Below, one piece after another: positions 21,590-33,361 of a stretch of DNA of 64,000 nucleotides; positions within the stretch are counted from its first letter, which is position 1; each line of letters opens with the position of its first letter. The position numbers were made by a program, and so were the translations under genes. The DNA is from Haliclona indistincta (lineage: Eukaryota; Porifera; Demospongiae; Haplosclerida; Chalinidae), in assembly GCA_964017065.1 (NCBI GenBank), contig OZ024787.1, forward strand, positions 4,327,569 to 4,391,568. The letters run 5' to 3'. The notes under the pieces are model-generated. The model was not told the DNA's origin and searched no databases. It saw only the letters and a list, made by a program, of their open reading frames with translations.

Positions 21590-21599
21590 TCTACATCCG

Positions 21600-22554
21600 T
21601 TTCACGTGCGTGGGCGGATATTACCATAACCATACTGTAGATATTATATCTACGTAGACTAACCGGGATTGGCAACGAGTCACGTGCGCCAATTGCCACA
21701 ATACATTATCCTGCGTGCCATCAGTGTTGTGCCGGGAGTGCCCGGTATAATAGGCGAGAGGTCAAGAAGATGCTGCAGCGTCAAAAGAGACTCTGTTGTG
21801 AAAGGTGGGTTCGAGTGGATACTAGTGTGTTCTTACAGTCACTAGCAGGCTACTTTATAGTGTTTGGCGCTCGTTATGAGTCCCAGTGTTGCGATACACG
21901 GAGTTTGCGTTCTTCAGAGACTTTGTGGGCGTCTAGCTCCACGGTAGTCGAGCTCATACCCCCAAGTGTAGCTTCTGTTCATTACTGGTTCATTTGCTCA
22001 TGGAACTGAAGTGCATTTAGGTAGCGAAGCTGCTTCTATGTCGCTTGATTCATTGTGTAATATGTGTACCAGGAGCAGTTTGTGGGCGCATAACGCATTT
22101 TTGTCATCGTTTGTATGGGCTATAAAGCGTTTAAATTGTAGCATAAGTATGTAGAAATTGAACTGGATAGTTAAGAACTTTGTGCAAGCTTTTAAACTCG
22201 ATTTCTAAACATGAATATTGTACTCATTTCATAGTGATAGAACGGGTCACTGGAAGATTCTCCATCAGCAGGATTGTCTGAGAGAGACGAAGATATATTC
22301 AGATGTTCATTGTTTTTGTTCCTCGTTGTTTCAATTGTTGTATTCTATTCTCTATGATGATCTGCAATGGTTTCAGTAATCAACAAAGAATTGGTAGAAG
22401 AAATGGGCAACATGGTGGTGGGCAGGGCGTCGTGCAGGCTTCCGGTACAACAGGGATGGCACGCGATATTGGACAATTTTTTACTCGTTTCCAATCCCTG
22501 TGTATAATATCTATGCCATAACAACCATAGACTAATTATTGCACTGCGGACATG
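21600..22554. other. Unannotated spacer between duplication copies
   Basis: No gene or transposon ends recognised. Several short frames without motifs. A TACATG/CATGTA-rich patch precedes copy B. Confidence 0.4.
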
Positions 22555-23881
22555 TACATACCACACGCCACACCCCTAATTAGAGAGTGGGCCATGGGCC
22601 CGGGGAAGTACTGCGGTTTAGTTGTGACCAGCCGATCTCCTGAAAGCGAAATCCATCGGGCCCGTAAGACTAGAGTAATTACTGTAGAGTAGGCTCTTTC
22701 TTGAGATGTCTACGTACCTTCAGAACTGTCTTACAGTTTAGATGAAATCTACAGCACGCAGGTAATCTACTGTAGGCGCTTCTTTTAGTGAGGTCTAAGA
22801 TGGCCCGGTCAAAGTGAGCCAGCCGTAACTCGAGAAGGAATGCACAAGCAAACATCCACGAGTCAATTGCAAGCCATTGTCGTGCTTATCATGTTCATAA
22901 CCTTAAAGAAATGATGGTTTCAGTGTGTGCATGGCGATCGCCCAAAACTCGCCAAATCGCTGGTGGACATATGCGCTGCATGTTCAGTCAGCGACGGCAC
23001 CCCGGCGGCAATTGCAAAAAGAAGCTTCGTCTGCTTCTATCCATAAATGCGATACTTTAGCATAGAATTCAACCTATGTCGACACTGTGCTGTGACTCAA
23101 AGGTCAATGATTTTAATACCACGGCAGGTGACACGATTTCTGCAATCTGATTGGCTAGAGGTCATACCATTTTAATGATATTCATGACTTTACCAGTGCT
23201 ATTTCTTTTCTAGTCGAAGCTGTTTGTGCAGACGTAGTGGTAGACTAGTGTGAACTTATCGACAGTCATTGATAATAGCACGTTTCAGCCACGTAGTCAG
23301 TGTTCGCCATCACGGAACGACGAGGTCGCCATGTGAAGTGCGAAGACTAAGCACGATCGTATGTAGCTAGACAGAACTGCTCGCTCGTGGAAGCTCATCT
23401 ACTATCTGTGCAGGAGACTGCGTATGGCTCGCCGAGCAATCATGCTCGTACCCCATACTGCAGCTATACGGTACATGTATACTGCCGGACACTACACTGA
23501 GCGTGAGGTAGCTGAGCATTACTTGGCGACGAAATCCATCATACCCTACGCAGTCTGCTGCACAGATAGTAGATGAGCTTGCACGAGCAGTTTTAGCAGC
23601 ATATGGTTCACTAGGAGCGCATAAAAGGTATGCGCTTCCTTTTGTGCGCTCCTGGTTTCACACAACTAAAGAAAACTTGTATAAACTTGATCGTGCTTAG
23701 TCTTTACATGGCGACCTCGTCATTTCCGTGATGGCGAACACTACGTAGATGAAACTCGCTATTATCGATGTAAACAAAGTGCACACTGTAACTGCACAAA
23801 TAGCAACTTGTCCAGTTCTGAATCTCATTAAAATGGTATCCCAAAAATAAAGCGTGTCTATCTACATGTATAGGTCTGTAC

Positions 23882-24477
23882 TAGCCTCGTCCCCAGGCTC
23901 TCTGTTCCGTCAGAGAGCCTGGTCTCTAATCTCACGTGAGCGCACCCAAAAAAGTGCAAATATTAATGAGCGTGGGTGTAATAAACCGCACGCCCACGAA
24001 GTGTGGCTGTCCCAGGCTTAGTTTCAATGCCTAAAACTATGCCTAAAACGTGTGTGTGGCGTAGCTCTCCAAGTCTCTTTGTGCTGGACATCGGACAAGC
24101 TTCCTTGATGAAGCCATTGACGACTAGGTCATTGTACGTACGGTGAGGAAAATGTAGCTCGATATCGTCTTGGTACTTTACCTGTTTCGACGGAGTAGAA
24201 ACATCCCCGGTAGCTGCTTCCTCATAGTGGCTCTTTAGCCATTTTAGATTCATCTGACGGCTCCGCGGCCATCCCGAACGTGATGCTACAGACCTTGATC
24301 GCAAGACTGTGACGAACGCTACGCATGTATGTGCGTGGGCAGGTTGGGTCGAGAGCGTTGATCGTGCCCACGCACACTAATCACCTGTCTACCACCTGTC
24401 TACCCCACGTGAGATTAGAGACCAGGCTCCCTGACGGAACAAAATTCCGAGAGGGGTGGAGCCTGGGGACGAGGCTA
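23882..24477. mobile_element. 596-bp Mutator-like non-autonomous element, perfect 9-bp TSD
   Basis: Ends TAGCCTCGTCCCCAGGCTC and GAGCCTGGGGACGAGGCTA; GGTCTGTAC flanks both sides (23873-23881 and 24478-24486). Copy A keeps the empty site. Subterminal repeats TCTCTAATCTCACGTGAG and its complement extend the arms. It carries a minus-strand RFX-like frame. Solo ends of the same type occur at 28555, 51045-51177 and 59195. Confidence 0.85.
23963..24304 (-). CDS. RFX-type winged-helix DNA-binding domain fragment inside a transposon
   Basis: Continuous 113-codon frame with a non-ATG first codon; the first ATG follows about 17 codons in. The order NLKWLKSHYEEA, then SKQVKYQDDIELH, then FIKEACPMSSTKRLGELRH and VLGI parallels the RFX domain pattern (W-L...YE...G, ...Y..Y, ...I...FP...TRRLG.RG.S.Y.Y.GI). 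I read this as a captured host gene fragment or an RFX-like transposon ORF. No activation or dimerisation region is present. Similarity is by eye; weak alternatives include other winged-helix folds. Confidence 0.45.
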   Translation of the reverse strand: MRSRSVASRSGWPRSRQMNLKWLKSHYEEAATGDVSTPSKQVKYQDDIELHFPHRTYNDLVVNGFIKEACPMSSTKRLGELRHTHVLGIVLGIETKPGTATLRGRAVYYTHAH

Positions 24478-25396
24478 GGTCTGTACTGCTGACACTATCA
24501 AAACGATTCTTGCACAGTTAGAGAACCATAAGGGCTTTGAGATATGGTATGCAAATTACACAAAATTGCACTGAAGATAATTTATAAGACAAGTCAACTC
24601 CGAGTTAAACTTGTCGGCATGGATCCAACATGTTAGTGATTAAGATTGCACAAAACAAAATGAAGTAGCAATTTTTCAATTATCGCCTATTATCTTTAGG
24701 ACAGAGTATTGATCCGAGCAGAACCATGGATATCACAATCTCTGTCTATCCAGACTACATTAATGTAATCTTTTACTGTTGGGGTCAAATTGACGCCTCA
24801 CTTTGTGGTTCGATCGAGCTTGGCTGGACGTCACAGTATTTTGCTAAGTTGTTAGTAGTGAGTTAGCCTATAGGCAGGCTACTTAGTAACAGCAGATAAG
24901 AAATCTTCCGTGCCGTTTCTACCTTCTCGTTTCGTGACCAGGTTGCTCGGCGGCGATTGTTAGTGGCGCGATGTCTAAACGCAGCTGTATTTCCAGGAAA
25001 ACTCGCCTCTGAGCCGACACACCGCTACCAAATTTCCTAGAAAAAGTTGTCGCAGCGCCAAAATTTCCTAGCTGCCAGATTTCCTGAGAGACTGGACCTG
25101 GGATCGAGTGAAAAAAGTCTATCCCATATTATCAGTATCCTGTTTACCGTTGGCGTTGGGCTGGCAGTACTAAAGCCTAGTACAGTAGTATAGGTGACCT
25201 CTCCAGGCTGTAATAATTGAGGTCAGGCACGCCCATTTCGCAGTTTATTATATAAGCGCAGCCAGTAGCGTGGAAAACGTGCATAACTGATCGGGATAGG
25301 ACACGTGGAGAATTTGTATGGCGTACCATAACAATTTCTCTATAGTCTGACATAAGAAGCTCAGTGTGTTGCTTGTGAATTATTATTGCGGTGATC

Positions 25397-25805
25397 ATGG
25401 ATCCCACATTAACTGAGGCCTGTCACAAAGGTATGCAGCAGCTTTATTCCCAACGAGGCTAACTGCATTAAAACCTTTTATTATAATTTTATTATAATTA
25501 TACTGACTGCGTTACACTCATTATTCTGATCTGACATCCTAGAAAACTGCAGTGTTGTGGTCCCAAGTGGCGATTTGATCATTCATGTGTCCATCATTGT
25601 ACAAAATGGAATAATTATTACTACTGATATCAAGTTAAGTCAGTCTCCTTTCACATTGCGCCTATGTTTGGCAATTGACTCTCGACTGCTAATCAATGAA
25701 AAAAAGACGCCAACTGTGCATGCAGTTGATCTCGAAGTAGAAATGGAAGTCGACTACAAGGAGCTCGAGGATCAGAACTCAGATGATGAAATGGATACTA
25801 CATGA
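25397..25805 (+). CDS. P1: two-exon gene for small protein with acidic tail
   Basis: Exon 1 is 25397-25430 (ATG to AAAG|GTATGC), exon 2 is 25543-25805; the phases join to 98 residues. The protein has a hydrophobic middle (SVVVPSGDLIIHVSIIVQN) and an acidic C-terminus ending SDDEMDTT. It is the most divergent of the family; P2, P3 and P5 are close to each other. No domain recognised. The last ~20 residues (MEVD-K-ED-SDEEMDT) are the most conserved. It converges on an EXOC3 copy. Confidence 0.6.
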
Positions 25806-26047
25806 CTGTAATAGAATCATAATTTATTATTGCAAATTACAATAATATTAATACTAATCTGTCAGTGTGCACATACAATCCACATGTGGCATCACATCAT
25901 ACATGTACTTCTACTTTTAACATTATTATCACTGTACACCTGCAAAATGTAAAATAATTCACTATAACTTCATCATAACAACTGTTTCTTTTAATTGAAA
26001 TAGAATTGTTCACACAGAGAGGTATTACTACACTGAGAATCATAAGA
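25806..26047. other. Convergent 3' region between P1 and EXOC3 copy 1
   Basis: AT-rich spacer, probably 3' UTRs of both genes. Confidence 0.5.
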
Positions 26048-26689
26048 CTAGAACAGTGAGTATGGGTTCTGGATGACTATTTGTGCTAGCAGAGATTTCT
26101 CTTCAGCACGAGCTCGTCGTCGTGCTTGTGGAGAAGATTCTGCTGCTCCTGTGCTCACATCACATCGATCCATTAGCTGCATGAAGAATGACATTTGTAT
26201 TAGTGATGGTTTGCTGTTCATACACACACATAGAAAGTATAATAGCATGAGTGTGCATAGCACAAACTAAATTAGTTTGAGTTGTAGGAGACTTTTTTAG
26301 AAAAATTGTAGTGTTAAGATATTTTCATAAGCTGTTGTCCTATTTTACCACGAAATTTATTATTTATTCAACGTCATGCAATCCTAAGTTTATATGGTGC
26401 GCAGAGGAACTAATTGCTAAAAATTAAGTTTGTTTCCCCTAAATTCAGCTATAAATTATTAGACAATAGTCGTATGCAACCAATCGAGGCACAAATAATG
26501 GACTCACGCATTACTATAGTGAATAATTTTATCATACTGCTACGAACTGCTAACAGAAGACGATGGGAGGAAAGGTATGACTGATGATGACATCATAATG
26601 ACACAATTTACAGTGCACTCTTTTTTGTGGTCGAGTGTCAGAACCTTCGACAACAATCTTGTGGTCAAGTGCCACTAGAATCCCTTACT

Positions 26690-26865
26690 GTGTAGACTAG
26701 CTACAGTATGCTTGCTGCATTGTGTACTTACTAGCTATACTTGCTGCATTGAAGTTGTGTACGTACTAATAGCTAAAGCCTCACAAATAATAATTACTAT
26801 TTTCGTCCTAGATACATTGTGATTCTGTATCCCGACCGGCGATTCCACTCAATAAATTATAGTTA
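26690..26865 (+). pseudogene. P-gene fragment within EXOC3 copy 1 intron
   Basis: Matches the intron end and first bases of P exon 2: GCATTGAAGTTGTGTACGTA, then TTTCGTCCTAG, then GATTCTGTATCCCGACCGGC. Ends abruptly. Confidence 0.6.
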
Positions 26866-27076
26866 ATACTATACGTGACATAGCAAATCATGCAGTTCCT
26901 CGATGAAAGATACTGGTGATAATGTGGTACCACTCATAGTGGAAAAGAAGAAGGAGGCTAGCAAGGAGGGAGGAGAGGAATAGATACATCAAAGTTGCAC
27001 TGATGTATTCCATACATTTCTGAATCCTGAACTACTGCTACAGCCTACAGTAGTAGCAGTAAGTTGCAGCAAACTT

Positions 27077-27223
27077 GACTCTCAGTTTTGACAACAGACT
27101 ATACAAAGACTCATATTTGTGGTCAACACCACACTTCTCCTTGTACTAGCATGTACAAGGAGAAGTGTGGTGTTGACCACAAATATGAGTCCTTGTAGTC
27201 TGTTTGTCAAAACTGAGAGTCCC
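27077..27223. mobile_element. 147-bp hairpin element
   Basis: Arms of ~65 bases (AGTTTTGACAA...TTGTGGTCAACACCACACTT) meet at a ~10-base loop near 27150. Two mismatches or gaps. Not present in the equivalent introns of other EXOC3 copies. Confidence 0.75.
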
Positions 27224-27894
27224 ATTCCTGTATTGAACTGAGAGTCCCACAGAAGTAGCAGTATAATTTCAGGAAACAAACTACTGACCAGTACAAGCAC
27301 TCTGATCAGTAGTTTATCTATAAGCAATGAATCTACAAGTACCTTGTTCCATTGGTATTGAATTATCATTGTCGCTTGGCAATGATAATTATGTAGGGAT
27401 AGTAGTAATCTCTACCTTTGCACATCCATTCTTGTTAAGGTCTCCTCTCATGGCTAGTACTGCCACAATGTGATACAGCTTCACATCAGGATATCGTGAC
27501 ACTAAACCCTACAGTGAGAAATAACGTACATTCATGCACATCGTTAAAGATTCATGCACATCGTTAAAATCATCATTTCCTGATCTCTATAGCTTTCAAA
27601 TAGCTATACTCTGACCTTTTTGGGTGTTGCTGCATGCGACAGACGAAGAAAAATGTTCTCCAGCTTCTTAGCCTCTTGTTGGATGACGTCACAGGCCTCT
27701 AGTCTGTCATCCTTCCTCTTTAAGGTCACCTTCCTAGAGAGAGAGAAAGACAGAGAGAGTTAGTGTGTAGTGCAGAGGAGTTGTCACTAACTTTTTCATC
27801 ATTGCCTCAAGGTATGCTTTCAGTATTCTGTTCTGAGCTTGTACAATCAAGTAGGCATGATGACTGAATAAACAGGTTATGAAAACAGGTTATA

Positions 27895-27895
<1 letters not shown>

Positions 27896-27944
<49 letters not shown>

Positions 27945-27955
27945 GTGTGTGTGTG
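27896..27955 (+). repeat. GT microsatellite
   Basis: (GT)n tract of ~60 bases in the exon 21-22 intron of EXOC3 copy 1. The same intron has a long GT tract in copy 3 but almost none in copies 2 and 4. Confidence 0.9.
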
Positions 27956-28679
27956 AGCTCACGTTGGTTTGAGGTGTTTCAAGTCTTCTTTTTGTCCACA
28001 AGAGTACCCTCCAGCTTAGTGACCAGGTCTAATGGCTTCTTGAGCCTGAGATAAGACATGCACAAGGTTATCGCAAAACTCCAGGACCAGGTACATTATA
28101 AAACAAAATTAAGTACAAAGTTACAATCAACAAAAAACTATGCTACAAGTACTGTGGTACAAGCTGTTGTGTGTAGCATACACATGTGGCTTGTATTTGT
28201 ACAAAAAAGTACACTGTACATAGTCTCAAGAGTCAGTGTAGTACCATTGCTCTTTAGTGAACAGACCATCCAGTAACTGCTGTAGATCAACAAACATGTC
28301 GTCCAACAAGATATCACAACTAGAGAGAGAGGAAGGGAGAGAGAGGGGGGATGGAGGGAGAGATGGAGGGAGGAAGGGGGATGTCCACTCACCCACTCAC
28401 TTCTGTATTGAGTATCTCTACACATTTCTCCATCCAACATTTTGGTCGACCTGGAATCTGTGATCGGCACGTTTCTGTAATCCAGTCTGTCCTTGATAGC
28501 CTTATCAGCATAAACACAAACACAAAATAACCAACTTACTACTGCAATGATAAACCCTAGGCCTCGTCTCCAGGCACACTGCTTACCTGCACGGAAATCT
28601 TGGTCGCTAATCTCACATGAGCACAACCTAAAAAGTGAAAAAATTAAGGGTATCGCTAGGTACGGTCAGACTCATAGTA

Positions 28680-30169
28680 GACTTTGTCAGTCAGGTGTTT
28701 ACTTGACCAACGATATTTGTACTCTTCAACAAGTGAAACAACTAGCACAGTTTTGGTCTCAAACTCTAGTCAAGTCAGCATCAGTAGTATCTAATGAAGG
28801 CCTACATACCTGTCCACTCCTCACAAAGGCTGCTAAAGCTGACAAGCACATAAAAACGATTACTATCAACGCTCCCAAATCGTTTACAGAGAAAGATAGA
28901 CCCACTGATATCAGCTGCAGTACCATCTCGTGGGAAATCGAAACAAAAACGAATGAGACAAAAAGTAAGATTGCTACACAAGTCAGCATAGCCACTCGGC
29001 TTTTGAGGAAAGCTAGACTCAGAAAAATGAAAGGTACTATGCACATACATGTACATCATACATGTAGATAATTCACATAATGCTACTATAGGTGCAAGTA
29101 CACAAGCAACAGATTACAGATGTGCCCAAGCAACAGTGTCATTCTGCTCGTATGCAGCAGCTTATAAACCCTTCTGGAAGTTCACAACCGATTGGTAAGG
29201 CTCTTGTGTGTGTAACAATTTCATTAGTAATTTATCCAAGTTATAATTAGCAGGCAAAATAGCAGGTGTTAAACGACGTAGATGTGGATATTGCAAAGCA
29301 GCGATTGTGGGAAATGCATGAGTTGCAAGGATATGATCAAGTTTGGAGGAAAAGGACGCAAAAAGCAATGCTGTGTTACTAGAAGATGTACTGGTTTAAC
29401 AAGAGGTAATGCATGGGAAGTAATTTAAGACTTTCAATTCATAATGTCGGTTCATGAGATGGGTTTAACTAGAACAATATCTTCCACAGCAACTAACAAA
29501 AAACACATGTCACATGACCAAGTAATCCAAAAAATGTTATCAAGAGAGGAGATACTACAGGCAGGTCTTTATTTTTGTAACAATACAATAGTGATTCTAA
29601 ATGTTTACAGGGAATAGGCAGTGGCAAACTTCTCTTGCCTCCAGGTGTTACCCTCCCCAAACATTTGATTGCTTCCACACCACCAGCATCTTTGACAATC
29701 TTGGATGTATTGTCAGTCACGCAAGTGTCACAAAGTGACTGGTTGTACTGACACCCACCACACAGATCTACGGCAGTTACTACAACACTACATTCAAAAC
29801 AACTACTCTAAGTATGAGACATACTGGTTAGACCAGAGAGTATCCTACTCTGAACATGTACAACAGCTGAAAGATCTTGGTACCTGGGCCAAAGCTACAA
29901 GCTTTTTCTGACTATATGCTGCCCAATATTTTTTTGGTCACCAAATACACAGACAAGAATCTACTGTTGGGAAAAGTTTACACCGTCTACCAACAACAGC
30001 AGCGCCCTAGCCTCGGCCCTAGCATATAGTTACCTGGGTACGAGGCTAAGCTTTACCTTTGTCAGGTCTGCCATTCACAGTTGACCATCTGGAGATCGCT
30101 CATAGCAGCACAAGAGATTACTATGACAGCATTGTACCGTACAGGGACCTAGTCTCCAAGCTCCAGTAA
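28680..30169 (+). pseudogene. CXXC zinc finger / OTU-protease-like gene remnant (copy 1)
   Basis: Coding-like segments in order: an unrecognised stretch (28690-29031) with LQQVKQLAQFW; an exon-like piece with QVHKQQITDVPKQQ (29096-29197); a CXXC zinc finger at 29266-29405 (RRRCGYC..., then [19 protein letters not shown], as in KDM2/CFP1-type CXXC domains) with a one-base deletion between its halves; a Pro-rich exon-like piece LLPPGVTLPKHLIA (29611-29700); and an OTU-like part (29730-30169) with LRQLLQHYIQ, TIDHLEIAHSSTRD and YYDSIVP. The catalytic GDGNC segment is deleted here. OTU proteins remove ubiquitin; CXXC fingers bind unmethylated CpG. Broken in several places. Confidence 0.6.
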
Positions 30170-30422
30170 TCACTCCTAGAGTTCTAGACTCCACGGCGGC
30201 CATGTGACCCGACGTTTTAATAGGGCGTGGATTGCAATACAGCGGCCGGTCTGTCAGCGCGGTTTTATCTCATGAATATTTTTTTATTATAATTATAATT
30301 ATTTTATGCAGTGCTACCAGAGTAAACTCGTAGTGGAGTGCCTATTGTGATATTCTACAAGTGAGTGCAGTCAGTCTAAGAAAACTTCTTTTTGCAATTG
30401 ATTCGTGTTGCTTGCGGCGACC

Positions 30423-31230
30423 ATGGACTTCGACGGCTGTCGCAAAGGTATGACTATTCTTACTGCGTAGACTAGCTATACATAAATGTATGGGAAATCG
30501 ACTTTGAGCGATTATATTGTATCTCTGGAGCCACAACCGAAAGAGAGGTATTCAGAGCATCTTGCTTTTGTTCCGACAGAGCCGTTTTTGACACAATTGG
30601 TGCAATCATGCACCATAGATATTATTATTGCGTATTATAGTCCGTAGGCTGGCGAGTGGCCGCTGCAGTAAGAATAATAAATAATAATTATTTAAAGATA
30701 CCTAATAGATATTGATAAAGACAGTGTCTTGTGGAAATAAATTAAATGCAACTTGGGTGTGGAAATAAAAAAAACTTGGGCGTGGAGTTTCAACTTCGTA
30801 ACGTATACGGTGAATTACGTACCGCCCAATTTGCCGGATGCATGCAATAATAAGTTTGTAAATAAAAATGAATAACTAATTTTGAAACCATGTATTATGC
30901 ATGCTGCATTGAAGTTGTGTACGTACTAAAGCCTCATAAAATAATATTACTTTCGTCCTAGTTAACTACAGTGTTGTGGTTCTGTATTTCGACCGGCGAT
31001 TCGATTGTACATTTATCCATCATTGCAATAAAGAGGATCATGCTACTGATAATATCAAGTTGACCCTATCTCCTTTTACACCCTCATGCCTGTGCTCATT
31101 TGGAATTGGCTCCCAACTCAGTATCGACAATGATAATTGCAAACAGACACCAGCCCCTGATTATGAAGAAGATATGGAAGTTGACGACAAGGAGGAGGAC
31201 CAGTCAGATGAAGAAATGGACACTACATGA
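30423..31230 (+). CDS. P2: two-exon gene for small protein with acidic tail
   Basis: Exon 1 30423-30447 (MDFDGCRK plus one base), exon 2 30962-31230; 97 residues. Exon 2 begins with VNYSVVVLYFDRRFDCTF and closes with an acidic tail ending SDEEMDTT. Its intron holds the MYGK dispersed repeat. The sequence just before the ATG (GATTCGTGTTGCTTGCGG) is shared with P3 and P5, so the promoter or 5' UTR was duplicated with the gene. Function unknown; conservation of frame across several copies argues it is real. Confidence 0.65.
30480..30835 (+). repeat. Dispersed MYGK repeat (copy 2) in P2 intron
   Basis: Keeps the 43-codon open frame seen at 14841 and ends with the same TACCGCCCAATTTGCCGG block. 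Confidence 0.6.
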
Positions 31231-31635
31231 TCATGGCTGAAACCAACAAAATCAACTTATGTACAATCATTCAATGTTCACATTAATTTTTAAAGTCAGA
31301 TAAGTGTGGTGTCTATTTTAAAACAAATTTACTGTTCTACTGCCTTTTTTTACTGTAAAAATATTGCTATTACTGTCCTGTTTTCGTTATTATTATTTTT
31401 ACTGTAAAATATTTATTATTACTGCTATTACTTTCTGTTAACTACCTACTAATACTAGAATACCAGGTACAGATGTATACCTAGCGGCAAAATAATGATA
31501 TTAGCTTCACAGCTGTCCTTAATTAACCCTCGGTGCATGCACGAGGGTTACGGTACTTGTTCTGTCATTGTTTAAGTTGAAATATAACTGTCCACACTCC
31601 ACACAGATAGGTTCTACTAAAGTAAGTGTTGATGT
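31231..31635. other. Convergent 3' region between P2 and EXOC3 copy 2
   Basis: AT-rich with repeated TTACTGTAAAAATATT-type motifs, also present downstream of P3 and P5. A small hairpin AACCCTCGGTGCATGCACGA near 31527. Confidence 0.5.
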
Positions 31636-33361
31636 CTAAAACAGTGAGTATGGGTTCTGGATGACTATTTGTGCTAGCAGAGATTTCTCTTCAGCGCGAG
31701 CTCGTCGTCGTGCTTGTGGAGAGGATTCTGCTGCTCCTGTGCTCACATCACATCGATCCATTAGCTGCATGAAGAATGACATTTGTATTAGTGATGGTTT
31801 GCTGTTCATACACATACATAATAACATGAGTATGCATAGTACAAACTAAATTAGTTTGGGTTGTAGGAGACTTTTATGAAAGTGTGGCAGATGGCTGATC
31901 ACAAATTGTCAAGCTGTGTATGAATGAGCTCGAGTTGACCGGTACGCCGATCTCACTTGTGCTATCCACCAGGAGTCTACTCTTTCTGTCTAAGTTTCGA
32001 GGGGTCCTGGTTATAATTGACTTGAGCACTGTGTGTCTTTCATACATTTCCTAATCCTGAACTACTGCTACAGTCTACAGTAGTAGCAGTAAGTTCAGGA
32101 AACAAACTACTGACCAGTAGAAGCACTCTGATCAGTAGTTTATCGATAAGCAATGAATATACAAGTATATTATTGTATGTGACATTCCATTGGTATTGAA
32201 TTATCATAGCAATGATATGAGGGATAGTAATGATGTCCACCTTTGCACATCCATTCTTGTTGAGGTCTCCTCTCATGGCTAGTACTGCCACAATGTGATA
32301 CAGCTTCACATCAGGATATCGTGACACTAAACCCTACAGTGAGAAATAACGTACATTGATGCACATTGTTAAAAATTCATGCACATTCATGCACATCATT
32401 AAAATCATTATTTCTTGATCTCTACAGCTTCATACCTTAATATTGAATGGTACAGTGTCAAGACCTGATTTGAGTAGCTCTGCTAGTTGCTCAATAACAA
32501 ATGTGTACTACAAAACAATAGATAGGAACCCATTATTTTTATTAGTGCATACATGGTCCCTTTGGGTCTTGATTATACTAACAATGTATAGTACTTCAAA
32601 TAGCTATGCCCTGACCTTTTTGGGTGTTGCTGCATGCGATAGACGAAGAAATATGTTCTCTAGCTTCTTAGCCTCTTGTTGGATGACGTCACAGGCCTCT
32701 AGTCTGTCATCCTTCCTCTTTAAGGTCACCTTCCTAGAGAGAGAAAGACAGAGAGAGTTAGTGTGTAGTGCAGAGGAGTTGTCACTAACTTTTTCATCAT
32801 TGCCTCAAGGTATGCTTTCAGTATTCTGTTCTGAGCTTGTACAATCAAGTAGGCATGATGACTGAATAAACAGGTTATGAAAACAGGTTACAATGTGTGC
32901 TGTGAGCAAACGAACAAACAGGTTATGATGAACAAACAGGTTATGATGAACAAACAGGTTACAATGTGTGTGTGAGCTCACGTTGGTTTGAGGTGTTTCA
33001 AGTCTTCATTATAGTCCACTAGAGTACCCTCCAGCTTAGTGACTAGATCTAATGGCTTCTTGAGCCTGAGAGGAGATATACATCATTATTATCACAAAGC
33101 TCCAAGGCTACATGCATGTAGCCATTTAGTGTAGACTACATGTAGGTGCATTGTAAAGCAAATGTAAACCAACAACTGAGCATTGTAAACCAACAACTGA
33201 GTTGTTCTTATACATGTATATCAACAAAGAACTGTGTGAGTCTACTGCAATTGCACAAGATGTGCAGTGTAGTACCATTGCTCTTTAGTGAACAGACCAT
33301 CCAGTAACTGCTGTAAATCAGCAAACATGTCATCCAACAAGATATCACAACTAGAGAGAGA

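Larger units (their letters stand above)
17690..21590 (+). repeat. Segmental duplication copy A
   Basis: Near-identical to 22555-25415 (copy B) over ~2.8 kb of shared sequence: CCCCTAATTAGAG at the start, through GTGACCAGC, TCGTGCTTATCATG, the foldback near 18830-19345, the 19440-20160 stretch and the promoter-like end. It differs from B by clean insertions at 18284-18750, 20190-21017 and 21089-21385. It has no protein gene I recognise, but ends in an inactivated first exon of the P gene family. Confidence 0.85.
22555..25415 (+). repeat. Segmental duplication copy B
   Basis: Partner of 17690-21590. It carries one extra insertion (23882-24477) and lacks three insertions present in A. It runs directly into the intact first exon of P1 at 25397, which shows that the duplicated block included the P promoter. 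Confidence 0.85.
26048..28509 (-). pseudogene. EXOC3 copy 1, internally deleted
   Basis: Minus-strand remnant of the exocyst subunit gene. Present: last exon 26048-26176, exon 25 near 27416-27508, exon 23 near 27618-27735, exon 22 near 27795-27866, exon 21 near 27964-28045, exon 20 (28245-28319), then directly exon 10 (about 28401-28509). Exons 11-19 and exon 24 are missing compared with the full copy at 42593-54149, and exon 10 has lost ~12 bases at its donor side and its acceptor. Not expected to give a working protein. The last intron contains a stray piece of a P gene (26690-26865) and a hairpin. Confidence 0.85.

Noticed and set aside
26073..26270. Plus-strand frame MTICASRDFSSARARRR repeated in several units
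   Set aside because: It is the reverse complement of the EXOC3 last exon, repeated because the exon is duplicated.
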